From Deltaproteobacteria bacterium (GTDB lineage Bacteria > Myxococcota_C > UBA6777), in assembly GCA_002731275.1 (NCBI GenBank), contig PCBK01000132.1, positions 1 to 64,000 on the forward strand: a stretch of DNA of 64,000 nt, written 5' to 3'. A program made the translations under genes and the position numbers. The notes under the pieces were generated by a model that was not told the origin of the DNA, made no database searches, and saw only the letters and a program-made list of their open reading frames with translations. The stretch's first letter is position 1; every line of letters starts with the position of its first letter. This document shows, piece after piece, positions 1-9,164 of the stretch.

Positions 1-165
1 ATGAGACGAAGACAGAAGGTTGTTGCTGAAGCCACAGGCTTTGTGATTCGTCGTCGGCGTAGCGATGCTATGCCTTCTCCTCATGCCTTGCCTGAGGCCC
101 CATCCACTACTGCCCTCTTGTCTTCGCTTTTTTCCATCCGACGGCCTCAGCGAAAGGAGTTGTAG
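1..165 (+). CDS. 3' end of an unidentified gene (cut by window edge)
   Basis: The frame is open from base 1 to a TAG at 163-165. The 54 visible residues are Arg-rich at first (two RRRR-type clusters) and then Pro/Ser/Ala-rich, with no recognisable domain. The AAAGGAG that serves the next gene (153-159) lies inside this frame and the next ATG follows the stop directly, which is the usual arrangement of two translationally linked genes; that is the main reason to call it coding. Base 1 happens to be an ATG, but the true start may lie upstream. Confidence 0.4.
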   Translation: MRRRQKVVAEATGFVIRRRRSDAMPSPHALPEAPSTTALLSSLFSIRRPQRKEL

Positions 166-963
166 ATGCCGGATAAAAACTCCACCGCATCTTTTCATAT
201 CGTCCTCTCAGGCTGGTTTGTGCTGGGCCTGTTGCTCGCCGTTGTCCTGTTGTTTGGGACATTGTCTGGCTACATCTCGCCGAGGACATCATTAATATGG
301 GCGAGTGTCGCGTTTGCGATGTTGTTCTTCTTTGGTCGCTCAAAGCGTCCGAGTATCGCCTCATTGTTTCAGTATGAGACCTCCGAACCTTTGCTCGAAG
401 GGATGGCCGACAATTTACGTTCGTTTGTGGTCGCGTCGACTGCGGGTGACCATATTGACGCTCTTACAGCATATAACATGAGCGTGATCCACGCTTACTA
501 CGGCGAATTTTCCGAGGCGCGTATGTACATCGCGTCGATTGATTGGTCCAATCGACCTGGAGAGGTCGCGGTGATGGAGTTTCGGGCGTTGGCGTTGTTG
601 CATTATCTCGACGATGAAAACTTCCAGGAGGGGTTGAGTTATGCGCGCCAAGCGAAAGCCATGATCCCCGTTGATGACGCAGCACCCAATGCCTTTACGA
701 TCACACAAGATGCCTATGTAAAGGTTGGTGAGGTGTTGACAAAACAATTTGAGCGTGACGTGCTCCATGTTTTGGAGGGGTATCTTGATTCACTTCAAAT
801 CTTCCCCCAAATATTGATTTGGTGGGCGCTTGGGTGTGGGTATACGCAGCTCCAAGAGGAAGAACGCGCCGCGACTTTCTTTGCATTGGCCAAAGATACC
901 GCACCACATTGTCCCACATTCCACGACATCCCATCTTCTTGGTCTCTTGATTCCTCATCTTGA
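166..963 (+). CDS. Membrane-anchored TPR-like protein, unknown function
   Basis: 265 residues. Two hydrophobic helices near residues 12-34 and 41-58 form an N-terminal membrane hairpin; from about residue 65 the protein is helical and soluble with TPR-like helix pairs (around 100-130, 135-165 and 215-245; patterns such as GEFSEARMYI and WALGCGYTQL). TPR-like domains bind proteins; the partner is not evident. Start supported by AAAGGAG 6 bases upstream. It is directly joined to the truncated gene before it, so the two are probably co-transcribed. No closer family recognised. Confidence 0.75.
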   Translation: MPDKNSTASFHIVLSGWFVLGLLLAVVLLFGTLSGYISPRTSLIWASVAFAMLFFFGRSKRPSIASLFQYETSEPLLEGMADNLRSFVVASTAGDHIDALTAYNMSVIHAYYGEFSEARMYIASIDWSNRPGEVAVMEFRALALLHYLDDENFQEGLSYARQAKAMIPVDDAAPNAFTITQDAYVKVGEVLTKQFERDVLHVLEGYLDSLQIFPQILIWWALGCGYTQLQEEERAATFFALAKDTAPHCPTFHDIPSSWSLDSSS

Positions 964-1052
964 CGAACCTCGGTCCTCCAGCTTACAGTAGTGACGAACG
1001 GATGAAGCAAAGCCCGCATTTTCCGTCCCGATACATGAGGAGATTCTCTTAA

Positions 1053-1820
1053 ATGAGTCAGTACATCAGGTCATCGCGTGAGCGCGTCTTTTACGGTCTA
1101 CTCGTCCTGGGGGCGACGTTGTTGAGTGCCTGTGTTCCATATGCCTGGATCGCGCCTCCAGTCCGCACCCATTTGGCGGTCGGTCATGCTGCAAAAGTTT
1201 CGGGCCCTGCGGCAAATAAAGGTGAAAATGATCAACCTTCGGCTGTATCCCTCTCTGTCGCTGTGCACCCTTTGGGGATGTTTCCTTCGTTGAAGCGACG
1301 TCCTTTCGATATTGGCGTTGGGTATTTGATGTATCCACATAACAGTGAAGAAGATTCCCAAACAAGTCATATGTTCTTGCACGGTCCATACCTCGAACTG
1401 AGTTGGCACTTGGTGCAGGGGTTCTTGTTTGACAGTTCGCGTTGGGGAGGGCGTGTGGGTTTACACATCCAGCCGCGTTTTTTGATGAGTGATCTGGCTG
1501 GACGCCAAACGATGGGGTTTGGTGCGAGCGCAAAGCTGTCAGGGGAGCTCGTCTTTATCACGAAGGGTGATCCCTTTGCGGGCTGTGGTCTTGATGGTTG
1601 TAACTTTGGGTTTCTGTTTGGTGAATTGACCTTTGGGTTGAGTATCGAATCAGGGGCGATTTTCATCAACAATTCGACCTTTGTCGACACGAGGGTTGGC
1701 TTTGTCTTGACGATCCCCTTGACGATGGGGGTTGGGTTCTTCTTTACGGATAGACGGCGACGAGGAAGACGTGGACGCCGGAGAGGAAGACGACGACGTC
1801 GATATCGTCGAAGAGATTGA
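1053..1820 (+). CDS. Lipoprotein, probable beta-barrel or beta-rich envelope protein with Arg-rich tail
   Basis: 255 residues. A basic N-terminus and hydrophobic stretch end in a lipobox (LLSAC, Cys about residue 27), so lipid attachment is likely. The central part alternates polar and aromatic/hydrophobic residues and is rich in Gly, as in small outer-membrane barrels (GVGYLMYP, GPYLELSWHL, VGFVLTIPL). After the last predicted strand comes a tail of about 22 residues that is almost only Arg, Gly and Tyr, strongly basic for an exported protein. GAGG lies upstream of the ATG. Family unknown; membrane assignment is an inference from composition. Confidence 0.7.
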   Translation: MSQYIRSSRERVFYGLLVLGATLLSACVPYAWIAPPVRTHLAVGHAAKVSGPAANKGENDQPSAVSLSVAVHPLGMFPSLKRRPFDIGVGYLMYPHNSEEDSQTSHMFLHGPYLELSWHLVQGFLFDSSRWGGRVGLHIQPRFLMSDLAGRQTMGFGASAKLSGELVFITKGDPFAGCGLDGCNFGFLFGELTFGLSIESGAIFINNSTFVDTRVGFVLTIPLTMGVGFFFTDRRRRGRRGRRRGRRRRRYRRRD

Positions 1821-1844
1821 GTGGGAGTTCATAGGGGAGAAGTG

Positions 1845-2906
1845 TTAGGATTCCATCTCTTGCAGGAAGTAGTTGAGGGCGTTTGTAAGCTCTGTGAGGG
1901 AGCTTGTGCATCCTGCGCGGTCTGTGTGGCCGCCCCCTGTCACAAAAGGTGAAGAGCGAATGACACCTGCACAGTTGTATGTGGAGTGTTTGGACATGAC
2001 CGCGTAGTGGACGAGGTCGGCTTTTTCATCTTTTTGGTAGAGCACATATGGGCCCGAGAAGTCGAGCTTGTTGTATGCATCTTTGAGCAACATCGCGACG
2101 AGAGCGTGATTTGTGTCGTCAATCTCGATCAAGCGAGTTTGGGCTTCGATGTCGCGCTTGACTTGTGTTGCGTACAGCTCTATTTGCTTTTTGAGGACGA
2201 TATACTCGCTGTGTAAGCGACTCTCTTCGAAGGCGGCCAAGAGCCCTGCGGTCTTGTTTTCTTCGTAAGCTGCACGTGTTCGTTGAATCACATCATCGAA
2301 CAAGTCGTCCGTTCGTTGGGGGTTGTAGGGACCGAGTGGTTTTGTCAGACCAACGATGCTCAAGGCGTTGGCCATCTCTGCGAGCCTGGATTGGTGTTCT
2401 TTTTCAGCCTCTTGAAAGTCCGGCCACGAATCAAACTTTGCGTCCCCAAACAGCGAAATGAGCAGGTAAGGGTGATCTTTGGGAGCTTGACCAAAGAGGT
2501 TGAAAATTTGCAGTCCTGCGGCGTAAAGTTCTGCGTTGTCGGGGTCGTAGACGCGTGGGTTGTGGTGGTGAACGCCTTCTTCAAACATCTCCATAAACCC
2601 CGGTGGGATCTGGTGGTGGTCGAGGTAAAGAAGGGTGGTCGCGCCGTTGATCTCTTTGAGCTGTGGGATGTTGCTCGGGGTTAAGTCGAGATAGATGACG
2701 CGGTATCCGTTGGCGATATCTTCTTTGAGCTGCGTGTACTGGGAAGGGCAGAAGTCCCGCATGGAGTTGTCAACGCTGTAGAGCCTAGTTTGTGCGTTTG
2801 GGATGTGGTTGAGCAGGATGTTGATGGTGCCGTATCCATCTCCATCTGGGTGGTATGCGATAGCGTACTTATCGTGCTCTTTGAGCTTGTCGGCGGTTAA
2901 TTGCAT
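1845..2906 (-). CDS. DHH/DHHA1-family phosphoesterase
   Basis: 353 residues from the ATG at 2906. Signature elements of the DHH superfamily are visible: HPDGDG (residues 19-24), a DLTPSN segment, LYLDHHQ (DHH at 96-98) and a C-terminal GGGHTDRAG (324 on), the DHHA1 substrate-binding motif. Members are metal-dependent phosphodiesterases or exopolyphosphatases acting on small nucleotides, short RNA or polyphosphate; the exact substrate cannot be read here. An upstream in-frame start (3113) would overlap the divergent cutA gene and adds 69 residues with no family likeness, so it is rejected. Only 87 bp separate this start from cutA. Confidence 0.88.
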   Translation of the reverse strand: MQLTADKLKEHDKYAIAYHPDGDGYGTINILLNHIPNAQTRLYSVDNSMRDFCPSQYTQLKEDIANGYRVIYLDLTPSNIPQLKEINGATTLLYLDHHQIPPGFMEMFEEGVHHHNPRVYDPDNAELYAAGLQIFNLFGQAPKDHPYLLISLFGDAKFDSWPDFQEAEKEHQSRLAEMANALSIVGLTKPLGPYNPQRTDDLFDDVIQRTRAAYEENKTAGLLAAFEESRLHSEYIVLKKQIELYATQVKRDIEAQTRLIEIDDTNHALVAMLLKDAYNKLDFSGPYVLYQKDEKADLVHYAVMSKHSTYNCAGVIRSSPFVTGGGHTDRAGCTSSLTELTNALNYFLQEMES

Positions 2907-2993
2907 GGGTTTGCCCTTTATCGTATATCGTGTGTACAAGTATTTGGATGGAATCCGATGGGAGTATACACCAACCGAGCAGGAGAGAGAAAG

Positions 2994-3317
2994 ATGCGAG
3001 TTGTGTTTTGTAGTGTGCCTGTGGGTGAGGCCAAAGGTCTCGCTCGAAAGATCATCGAGGCCCGTGTGGCTGCTTGCGTGCAAATTGTCCCCCAAGTACA
3101 AAGCGTGTACCACTGGAAGGGCGATGTCTGTGAAGACGAGGAGGCGCTTCTGTTGATCAAGACGGATGCATCTGTGTTACAGGAGTTGACGACGTTGATC
3201 AAGCAAGCGCACTCTTACAGCGTTCCAGAGATTGTCTCCGTCGCCATCGAAGATGGAGAGGGGAATCTCGATTATTTGCAGTGGCTTCGACAAGAGGTTG
3301 GACAAACGCAAAAGTAG
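2994..3317 (+). CDS. cutA: CutA-type divalent ion tolerance protein
   Basis: 107 residues, the usual length for CutA. The conserved core is clear: an N-terminal beta strand VVFCSVP, then EARVAACVQIVP, YHWKG, a KT after LLLI, and the C-terminal PEIVSV, with a closing YLQWL. CutA proteins form trimers resembling PII signalling proteins; a copper-tolerance role was proposed in E. coli but the general function is unsettled. The ATG at 2994 has AGGAGAGAG about 5 bases upstream; longer reading upstream has no family match. Divergent from the DHH phosphoesterase with a short shared control region. Confidence 0.93.
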   Translation: MRVVFCSVPVGEAKGLARKIIEARVAACVQIVPQVQSVYHWKGDVCEDEEALLLIKTDASVLQELTTLIKQAHSYSVPEIVSVAIEDGEGNLDYLQWLRQEVGQTQK

Positions 3318-3465
3318 GTGGTACAACATACCTCTTTCACACATGTGTCATTGCATGTGTGGGTGAATGAAGGCGTTTGTTTACATGGATACGTCTTTCA
3401 TTTACGTGTTGTGTATTTTGTTGGTCACGTCTGTGATATCTGCATATCAGTGAGAAGGGATTGCT

Positions 3466-3768
3466 ATGAAGCCACCTCGAAGAAAACCACTACGTCAAAA
3501 GAACACAAACAATCCTTATGATTTTGATACCAACAGCGCCAAAGAGCGCGAGATCGCGCTGCTCGCTGCACAGATCACAAACGCCCAACTGCAAGCGAAC
3601 AATTGGTTCAAAACCCCCGCTCCCAACCTGCGCGCCGAAGACTGCGAGAACGTGGAGGAGTGGGTTGATAAACTATTCAAGGCCAATCTCGAACGCATTC
3701 GTCGTTACACAGACCCACGTCGCAATCGCGGTTACACACGCGGTTCGCATTTGCTGTTTCGTGGATAA
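3466..3768 (+). CDS. Small hydrophilic protein, unknown function
   Basis: 100 residues, highly charged and basic at both ends (KPPRRKPLRQK at the start, RRNRGYTRG near the end). The middle (about 25-80) is predicted helical with a DCENVEEWVDKLFKANLERIRRY segment. No signal peptide or membrane segment, no Cys pair. AAGGGA sits 7 bases before the ATG. Codon use resembles the neighbours and the reading frame is free of stops, but I know no family. It stands alone between cutA and trkA, same strand as both. Confidence 0.6.
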   Translation: MKPPRRKPLRQKNTNNPYDFDTNSAKEREIALLAAQITNAQLQANNWFKTPAPNLRAEDCENVEEWVDKLFKANLERIRRYTDPRRNRGYTRGSHLLFRG

Positions 3769-3951
3769 ATGCTCACAGTGTGCACACATCCTCCACAAAC
3801 ACCTCGCCCCCTCTCTCATCTCCCGGATATGTTCCAGCCCAACGGTTTAAGTGACTGGAACAGGTCTTTTTCCACCGTCGTATTTTTTCTCCTTGCAGCG
3901 GCTTATCTTCTGCGATTTGCCATCTATTATCGAGACATATAGGACACAATT

Positions 3952-5307
3952 ATGGGACATATTATCATTGTTGGTGCCGGCGAGGTCGGATACAACACTG
4001 CCGAGCGTCTATCTCATGAGCAGTGGGATGTCACCGTCATCGATCAAAACGCTCGACTTTTGGAGCGCGTTGTCAACACGCTTGATGTGCAAGTCGTCGA
4101 AGGCAATGGTTCCTCGCCTCAAGTGCTGAAGGAAGCAGGGATCAGTCGCAGCGAGCTGTTGGTCGCTGCGACTGACTCCGATGAGACGAATATCGTCGCC
4201 TGTATGGTCGCGAACGCATACGCTCCCCAAACGTGTCAGAAGATTGCTCGGATTCGTAATCCTGACTATACCGATGATAAGGCTCTTCTTGGACGTGGTC
4301 AGTGGGGGATTGACTTTCACATCAACCCCGAATCCGTCGCGGCCAAGAAGATCTTGAAGCTGTTGAATACACCACAAGCCACGGATATTTTTACCTTCGC
4401 AGAGGGCCGTGTGCTCGTTGTTGGGTTGGGGATGCCTAAGAACTCTCCCTTGCTCGGCAAATCGCTCGCAGAGATCGGCTCTATGTATTCGGAGAAGCAC
4501 TTTCTTGCCGTCGCCATTGAGAGGAATGATAGTGTGATCATTCCACGTGGGGACAATCGACTCCACGAGGGGGACACGCTCTTTGTGGTCACGCCACCCA
4601 AGAATCTTCAGTCGTTGATCGAGAGTATGGGGATTCCTTACAAGCCTGTGAGACACGTCGCGATCTATGGTGGTTCGCGTATCGGCCACTTTCTCGCCAG
4701 TCGTCTTGAGAAAGAAGGGATCTCTGTCCGTATCATCGAGTCTGATCGCGATAAATGTCAGGCCATGGCCGAATCCCTCCATCGCTCGGTAGTGCTTCAT
4801 GGATATGCGACGGATCGGACGTTGTTGCGAGAAGAAAACATCCACAAAATGGACGCCTTTATCGCTGTCACCGAAGACGAAGAGTCGAACATCCTGTCAT
4901 CGTTGCTCGCCAAGAGGATGGGGACACCGAAGGTCATTTCGCTCGTCAATCAGCTCTCATATGGTCCACTTATCCGTAATGTTGGGGTTGACGCTGCGAT
5001 CTCTCCTCGTCACCTCGCGACGAGTATGATCTTGCACTTTATTCGTCGAGGAAAAGTCTTACAGGTCGATGCTCTTGGCGAAGAGCAGGCTGAGGCCATT
5101 GAGTTTGTCGCGGATGAAAAGAGCTCCATAGTGGGTATCCCTCTTGCAGAGGCCAATCTTCCCAAAGATGCTGTTGTAGGCGCGATTGTGAGGGATGATC
5201 AAGTCTCTGTAGCGAGCGGGAATACAGTGATCCAACCAGATGATCGTGTGATAGTCTTCGCCCTTCAACATGCAGTTGCCGAGCTTGAGCGACGTTTCTC
5301 TTCATAA
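3952..5307 (+). CDS. trkA: Trk potassium uptake regulator TrkA
   Basis: 451 residues with the classic duplicated RCK layout: N-terminal Rossmann domain with VGAGEVG (7-13), first RCK_C at about 140-225, a second Rossmann domain from about 233 (YGGSRIGHF, the usual GxGxxG slightly altered) and a second RCK_C at about 370-450. TrkA is the cytoplasmic nucleotide-binding subunit that gates the TrkH/TrkG potassium channel. The next gene, 12 bp downstream on the same strand, encodes TrkH, so they form an operon. AGGA precedes the ATG. Length matches the family (about 450). Confidence 0.95.
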   Translation: MGHIIIVGAGEVGYNTAERLSHEQWDVTVIDQNARLLERVVNTLDVQVVEGNGSSPQVLKEAGISRSELLVAATDSDETNIVACMVANAYAPQTCQKIARIRNPDYTDDKALLGRGQWGIDFHINPESVAAKKILKLLNTPQATDIFTFAEGRVLVVGLGMPKNSPLLGKSLAEIGSMYSEKHFLAVAIERNDSVIIPRGDNRLHEGDTLFVVTPPKNLQSLIESMGIPYKPVRHVAIYGGSRIGHFLASRLEKEGISVRIIESDRDKCQAMAESLHRSVVLHGYATDRTLLREENIHKMDAFIAVTEDEESNILSSLLAKRMGTPKVISLVNQLSYGPLIRNVGVDAAISPRHLATSMILHFIRRGKVLQVDALGEEQAEAIEFVADEKSSIVGIPLAEANLPKDAVVGAIVRDDQVSVASGNTVIQPDDRVIVFALQHAVAELERRFSS

Positions 5308-5319
5308 GTGTAGGATTCC

Positions 5320-6804
5320 ATGATACGACCTCGTTTGATCGTCCGCTTCTTGGCGGTGTTGTTGTTGATGATTTGTGTTGCGATGGTGCCGTCTTGGTTG
5401 ATGGCCTTCCTCTCGCAATCCAAAGAACATATCTGCTTTCTGCTCCCTGTGTTAGGAGTCTCTATCATCAGCGTAGGGACTTACTTTGGCCTTGATTCGA
5501 GTGATCGTGGTGAGATTTCGCACCGTGAAGCGTTTGTGATCGTGACCTCTGGTTGGCTCGTTGCGGCGGGGCTTGCGGCGGTCCCTTATTGGCTGTTTGG
5601 TTGGATTGGCGGCGGTGCCAAGTTTTTTCCGGACTTTGCCTCCGCCTATTTTGAGTCGATGAGTGGTCTGACGACGACAGGTGCGACGATTTTGCCTTCC
5701 ATCGAAGATCTGCCTGCGAGCCTCTTGTTTTGGCGTTCGATGACGCACTGGCTTGGTGGGATGGGGATTATCCTGCTTGGGGTGGCGATCTTGCCCTTTC
5801 TGGGGATTGGTGGGATGCAGTTGTTTCGGGCGGAAGTGCCTGGCCCCTCTGCGGACAAATTGCGACCCCGGATCGCAGAGACTGCGAAGAGTTTATGGTT
5901 TGTGTATCTGACTCTGACGGCACTTGAGACGGTCTTTTTGATGTTTGGTGGTATGAGCTTATTCGACGCTGTGTGTCACGCATTTGCGACTGTTGCGACG
6001 GGGGGATTCTCCACAAAAAACATCAGTGTAGAAGGTTTTCACTCCGTCTACATCGAGATGGTTATCACCTTCTTCATGTTCCTCGCTGGGATGAACTTTG
6101 CGTTGCACTTCTTTTGGATGAAGGGCAAGTTTAAGCCCCTTTGGAAAAACGAAGAGTTGCGATTTTATAGTTTTGTGTTTGTCGTTTGGACCGTCGCGAT
6201 GGGGGTGACTCTTCATCTCGCGGGGTACTATAAGTCTATCCTCCAAGCGTTGCGCTACACGAGTTTTCAGACCATCTCGCTACTGACTTCAACGGGCTTT
6301 AGCTCGTGTAACTTTGAGCTTTGGCAGGGTGTCTCGACTTTTGCGATCACGTGGTTGGTGTTGTTGATGTTTGTCGGGGGGTGTGCCGGTTCAACGGGCG
6401 GTGGTGTCAAGTGTATTCGCGTGTGGTTGTTGTTTAAGGTGGCCTCACGAGAGTTGTTGCGTTTGATCCACCCACGTGTGGTGCGACCGATTAAAGTCGA
6501 CGGTGGTGCCGTCTCTGAGGATATCCTGTTTTCGGTTGTTGGCTTTGTCGGGTTGTACTTGTTGTGTACAGGTATTTGCACTTTGGCGCTCACTTACTTT
6601 AATATCGATATCGTGACGTCATTTACCGCTGTTGTGTCGGCAGTCGGAAACATTGGACCAGGGCTTGGGAAAGTTGGACCCTACGATAACTACAGCTTTT
6701 TTCCAGCGCTTGGAAAATGGATCTTGATCTTCTGTATGTTGTTAGGAAGACTTGAGCTGTACACTGTTTTGATTTTGTTGGTCCCCAGCTTTTGGAAACG
6801 TTAA
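5320..6804 (+). CDS. trkH: Trk potassium uptake channel TrkH/TrkG
   Basis: 494 residues, polytopic membrane protein with about ten hydrophobic segments. The four pore-loop selectivity-filter segments of the SKT superfamily are recognisable: TTTGATI, ATGGFST, TSTGFSS and VGNIGPGLG, each followed by a transmembrane helix. Forms the inner-membrane potassium pathway regulated by TrkA, whose gene ends 12 bp upstream. ATG preceded by a weak AGGA. Length fits TrkH (about 480-500). Confidence 0.95.
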   Translation: MIRPRLIVRFLAVLLLMICVAMVPSWLMAFLSQSKEHICFLLPVLGVSIISVGTYFGLDSSDRGEISHREAFVIVTSGWLVAAGLAAVPYWLFGWIGGGAKFFPDFASAYFESMSGLTTTGATILPSIEDLPASLLFWRSMTHWLGGMGIILLGVAILPFLGIGGMQLFRAEVPGPSADKLRPRIAETAKSLWFVYLTLTALETVFLMFGGMSLFDAVCHAFATVATGGFSTKNISVEGFHSVYIEMVITFFMFLAGMNFALHFFWMKGKFKPLWKNEELRFYSFVFVVWTVAMGVTLHLAGYYKSILQALRYTSFQTISLLTSTGFSSCNFELWQGVSTFAITWLVLLMFVGGCAGSTGGGVKCIRVWLLFKVASRELLRLIHPRVVRPIKVDGGAVSEDILFSVVGFVGLYLLCTGICTLALTYFNIDIVTSFTAVVSAVGNIGPGLGKVGPYDNYSFFPALGKWILIFCMLLGRLELYTVLILLVPSFWKR

Positions 6805-6836
6805 ACAGGCCCCTCCAGGCTTGAAGGAGTGAAACC

Positions 6837-7601
6837 ATGTCGCGCTTTTCTGTCGTGCCACTCGGTGTGGGTGATGCTTTCTCCACACGGTACTATTCTT
6901 CATGCTTGCTGTTGGAAGCAAAGGGGACGAAGATGTTGATCGATTGCCCCCATCCCATCAGAAAGATCTTCAAGGAATCAACTGCATCACTTGAAGAACC
7001 TGTCGACGTTGGTGATATTGACACTGTCCTCCTCACCCATCTACACGCTGATCATTGCTCTGGAGTCGAAGGTTTTGCCTTCTTCTCCTTTTTTGTGCTG
7101 AAGAAAAAAGTCCACCTCGTAGGGGCGCCTGTTGCTGTCCAGGATCTTTGGAACAAACACCTCGCTGCAGGGATGGAGAATGTCCGAATCATCGATAAAG
7201 AAGCAAAAGAAGGTGTTGTTGTTACGCAGCGAAGTTTTGACGACTTCTTCGACTTTGATCCTCTTAGTATGACCGAGCCGACAAAAGTAGGTCCATTTAC
7301 GATCGCTTGTCGCGAGACTATCCATCACATCCCGACCACCGCGCTCAAAATCTGGGTGGACGACAAGTGTCTCGGTTACAGCGCCGATACTGCGTTTGAT
7401 CCTGGACTGATTGAATGGCTTGAAGAGGCTGATATGATCATTCATGAGACCAATCTCGGAACCCACACTCCATACGAAGAGTTGATGTCCCTCCCTGAGC
7501 ACATTAAAGAAAAAATGCACCTGATTCACTACCCCGATTTTTTCGAACAGGAGGAGCGAGAGCTGCGCTTGCTTGTCGAGGGAGAAAAAATCGTGATCTA
7601 A
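6837..7601 (+). CDS. Metallo-beta-lactamase-fold hydrolase (RNase Z-like)
   Basis: 254 residues. The metal-binding motif THLHADH (about 62-68) is followed by SADTAF (third metal Asp region), an IIHETNLG segment and a C-terminal LIHYPD with the last His. This arrangement, including the HETN(x)H element, resembles the RNase Z/ElaC and phosphorylcholine-esterase branches of the superfamily; a true tRNA 3' processing role is not certain because the exosite arm is not obvious. Good AAGGAG before the ATG. 32 bp downstream of trkH on the same strand, possibly the same transcript. Confidence 0.85.
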   Translation: MSRFSVVPLGVGDAFSTRYYSSCLLLEAKGTKMLIDCPHPIRKIFKESTASLEEPVDVGDIDTVLLTHLHADHCSGVEGFAFFSFFVLKKKVHLVGAPVAVQDLWNKHLAAGMENVRIIDKEAKEGVVVTQRSFDDFFDFDPLSMTEPTKVGPFTIACRETIHHIPTTALKIWVDDKCLGYSADTAFDPGLIEWLEEADMIIHETNLGTHTPYEELMSLPEHIKEKMHLIHYPDFFEQEERELRLLVEGEKIVI

Positions 7602-7821
7602 GTCATTGAGTGTACACACAACTGTGTTACTCTGAAACTTGCAATGGTTGTTTTGAGCATCTTGAAAAAATGTGACTTCACAAAGAATCATGTTATGTCA
7701 TCAGCGCTCGCTGAATGATTGGAGTTGTGGAGTGCTCAAGCATCGTGAATGCTACAGACGCTCGAAGTGACAGTCTCGTTAGCCTGGAAAGTGTAACAAA
7801 TCTGCCTTGGGTTGGTGTGCT

Positions 7822-9087
7822 ATGGGGATTTTTGACAAAAAGAAGCTGGAAAAGCTGCGCGCTGCTGAAAAAAAGCAAGCAGGACATACGATCCTACTCG
7901 TCGATGACGAGGTCTCAAACCTGCAGGTCTTATCGACTTTGCTCGAAGGGCGCTTTCACGTCCTCACTGCCGAAGGTGGCGAAGAGGCTTTACGTCTCGT
8001 TAAGAACAGCAAACGACCCATCAGTTTGATTATCACCGATCAGCGAATGCCTGGCATCAAGGGGACTGAATTCTTACAACAGATGATCGAACTGAGCCCC
8101 AAGACGATTCGAATCATGCTCACAGGTTATTCCGATATCAACGCAGTGATCGATTCGATCAACCGCTCTCACATCTTCGAGTTTATCCACAAACCTTTTG
8201 ACTCCGATGAGATCTTGCAAGCCGTTGAGCGGGCCATCTGTTCATTTGAATCGGCCCGTGAGGCTGAGCTCTACCAGTCTGATCTCGAAAAGAAGATCTC
8301 AGAGCGCACCAAAGAACTCGAACGAAAAAATCGTGAGCTTGAAGAAGCATATGCAGAGCTCGCCAACAAACACGAAGCGCTCAAAGTTGCCCACAAACAA
8401 CTCGAAGAAATAAGCCTTACAGACGTTCTCACCGGTTTGAGAAACCGTCGCTATCTGATCGACTACATGAAGTCGGAGCTTGGTTTGTTGCAACGTTTTC
8501 TCGACAAACACGGCGCGGAAACCAAGCAAAAACCTTTTCATTTTGGGTTCTTCATGTTGGATCTCGACAACTTCAAGAATATCAATGATACGTATGGTCA
8601 TGGTGTCGGGGATCAAGTGTTGTTGCACATCTCCCAGCTGCTCAATCACGCGTGTCGCTCTTCCGACTTTGTCGTGCGTTGGGGAGGGGAGGAGTTTTTG
8701 GTGGTGGTTCGCAACACACCAAATGAAGACATGTCCATTCTCGCCGAGCGTTTTCGTTCGCTCGTTGAGCAGAAACCGTACTCTTTTGAGGGTGGAGGGG
8801 AGCTAAAGATGACATGTTCATTGGGATACGCTCCTTTCCCGTTTTGTTGGCGTGCATACTCGTTGTACGATTGGGAGGAGTGTGTTGCGCTCGCGGACGC
8901 TGCTTTGTACGCCGCAAAGCGCTCGACAAAGAACGCTTGGGTTGGTTTGCTGCCAGGCCCCGACTTCCCACTGGACAAGACGTTTGAAGACTTTCGTGAA
9001 AACCTGCCTGCCTTGATCGATACCAAACAGTTAATCGTGACTTCCTCACACAAAGAACCCGTGCCATTAGAGTGGGGACGTGCTTGA
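7822..9087 (+). CDS. Response regulator with GGDEF domain (diguanylate cyclase)
   Basis: 421 residues. A CheY-like receiver (about 22-140) has the acidic pair VDD, the phospho-acceptor Asp in IITDQRMPG and the switch Lys in IHKPFD. A long coiled coil (about 150-200, heptads of ELERKNREL type) leads to a GGDEF domain with intact GGEEF, preceded by RSSD exactly five residues earlier, the product-inhibition I-site. So it should make cyclic di-GMP when phosphorylated and be feedback-inhibited. A TTG at 7807 in frame is a possible alternative start. No kinase is adjacent. Confidence 0.93.
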   Translation: MGIFDKKKLEKLRAAEKKQAGHTILLVDDEVSNLQVLSTLLEGRFHVLTAEGGEEALRLVKNSKRPISLIITDQRMPGIKGTEFLQQMIELSPKTIRIMLTGYSDINAVIDSINRSHIFEFIHKPFDSDEILQAVERAICSFESAREAELYQSDLEKKISERTKELERKNRELEEAYAELANKHEALKVAHKQLEEISLTDVLTGLRNRRYLIDYMKSELGLLQRFLDKHGAETKQKPFHFGFFMLDLDNFKNINDTYGHGVGDQVLLHISQLLNHACRSSDFVVRWGGEEFLVVVRNTPNEDMSILAERFRSLVEQKPYSFEGGGELKMTCSLGYAPFPFCWRAYSLYDWEECVALADAALYAAKRSTKNAWVGLLPGPDFPLDKTFEDFRENLPALIDTKQLIVTSSHKEPVPLEWGRA

Positions 9088-9164
9088 GTTGTCTGCTGGG
9101 AATCAATTGGGGTGTGTTGGTGTTCAAGAAGAATTCTATTTGTTGGATACATTTGGAGGTCTAG

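Noticed and set aside
3338-3361. Terminator after cutA
   Set aside because: CACACATG/CATGTGTG forms an eight-pair hairpin but no T run follows, so termination is not supported.
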